From Anoplolepis gracilipes (Eukaryota > Arthropoda > Insecta > Hymenoptera > Formicidae): a stretch of 64,000 nt of DNA. Every line of letters begins with the position of its first letter. Position 1 is the first letter of the stretch. Both the position numbers and the translations under genes were made by a program. A model generated the notes under the pieces. The model worked only from the letters and a program-made list of their open reading frames with translations. It was not told the DNA's origin and searched no databases. The stretch lies in the NCBI RefSeq assembly GCF_047496725.1, contig NC_132971.1:7592001-7656000 (forward strand). Reading direction: 5' to 3'. This document shows positions 63,854-64,000 of this stretch, in pieces.

Positions 63854-64000
63854 TACAATATGAACATATGTACAAGTTTAGATATTCGTGTTCGATATTT
63901 TTTTACAAATATAAACGCGAGAAAGAGTAAATTTGATTTTTTATCTTCTCTTTACTTTTGTTTTAGAGAAACTTTTTTTTTATTTGCGAATTCGTATTCC

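Larger units (their letters stand above)
53492..64000. other. Non-coding DNA to the right edge
   Basis: GC islands at 53530-53760, 54170-54330, 55420-55930, 58610-58900, 59600-60450 and 60890-61050 carry many overlapping open frames on both strands, as expected from composition. A donor-like GGTAG|GTAAGTAAA is at 60056. Pyrimidine-rich tracts are at 53800-54110 and 63520-63580. No gene is supportable. Confidence 0.45.

Overview
The window is eukaryotic and most likely comes from a hymenopteran insect, probably an ant. The evidence is short GT-AG-spliced exons, an AT-rich background broken by CpG-rich islands, and long (TC)n and (AC)n microsatellites. The exact species cannot be read from the sequence. 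Most long open frames outside the genes below are microsatellite translations or chance frames in GC islands.

Region 1 (1-14446, minus strand) holds a multi-exon gene whose 3' end lies left of the window. Nine coding exons join in perfect phase (10980 to 111, at least 1025 codons). They encode a four-transmembrane protein that I assign to the ENTREP/FAM189 family of endosomal adaptors. It has a PPPY motif, three YSVL sorting-type motifs and an unusual histidine-rich N-terminal extension of more than 500 residues. A likely non-coding first exon ends at 14446. Its first intron carries two of three related TTAA-flanked MITEs; the third lies at 16783-17310.

Region 2 (18.5-25.4 kb, plus strand) is a CpG-rich promoter and first exon that has been tandemly duplicated with a 441-bp offset. 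Each copy keeps an NRF1-like GCATGCGC core, a shared 13-mer and a 9-codon upstream ORF. Two downstream candidate exons (19951-20003 and 25280-25385) join in phase, but no recognisable protein results.

Region 3 (28677-41318, minus strand) is a 17-exon gene. Conceptual splicing gives one uninterrupted 2775-residue secreted protein with a signal peptide and almost no cysteine. It has many RxKR/RxRR proprotein-convertase sites, acidic aromatic segments after those sites, one helical domain, and a degenerate repeat near the C terminus. I do not recognise it, and it is the most interesting object in the window. A CpG-rich island at 43.26-43.74 kb is its probable promoter. On the opposite strand the island ends in an ATG|GTAAGT that may be the first coding exon of a divergent gene.

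Region 4 (43.7-64 kb) has no supportable protein-coding gene. It holds GC-rich islands with orphan splice donors, a diverged three-copy repeat (52.6-53.5 kb), microsatellites and, near the right edge, a small GAAAC-flanked hairpin motif. It is either intergenic or intron of a gene extending past the window.
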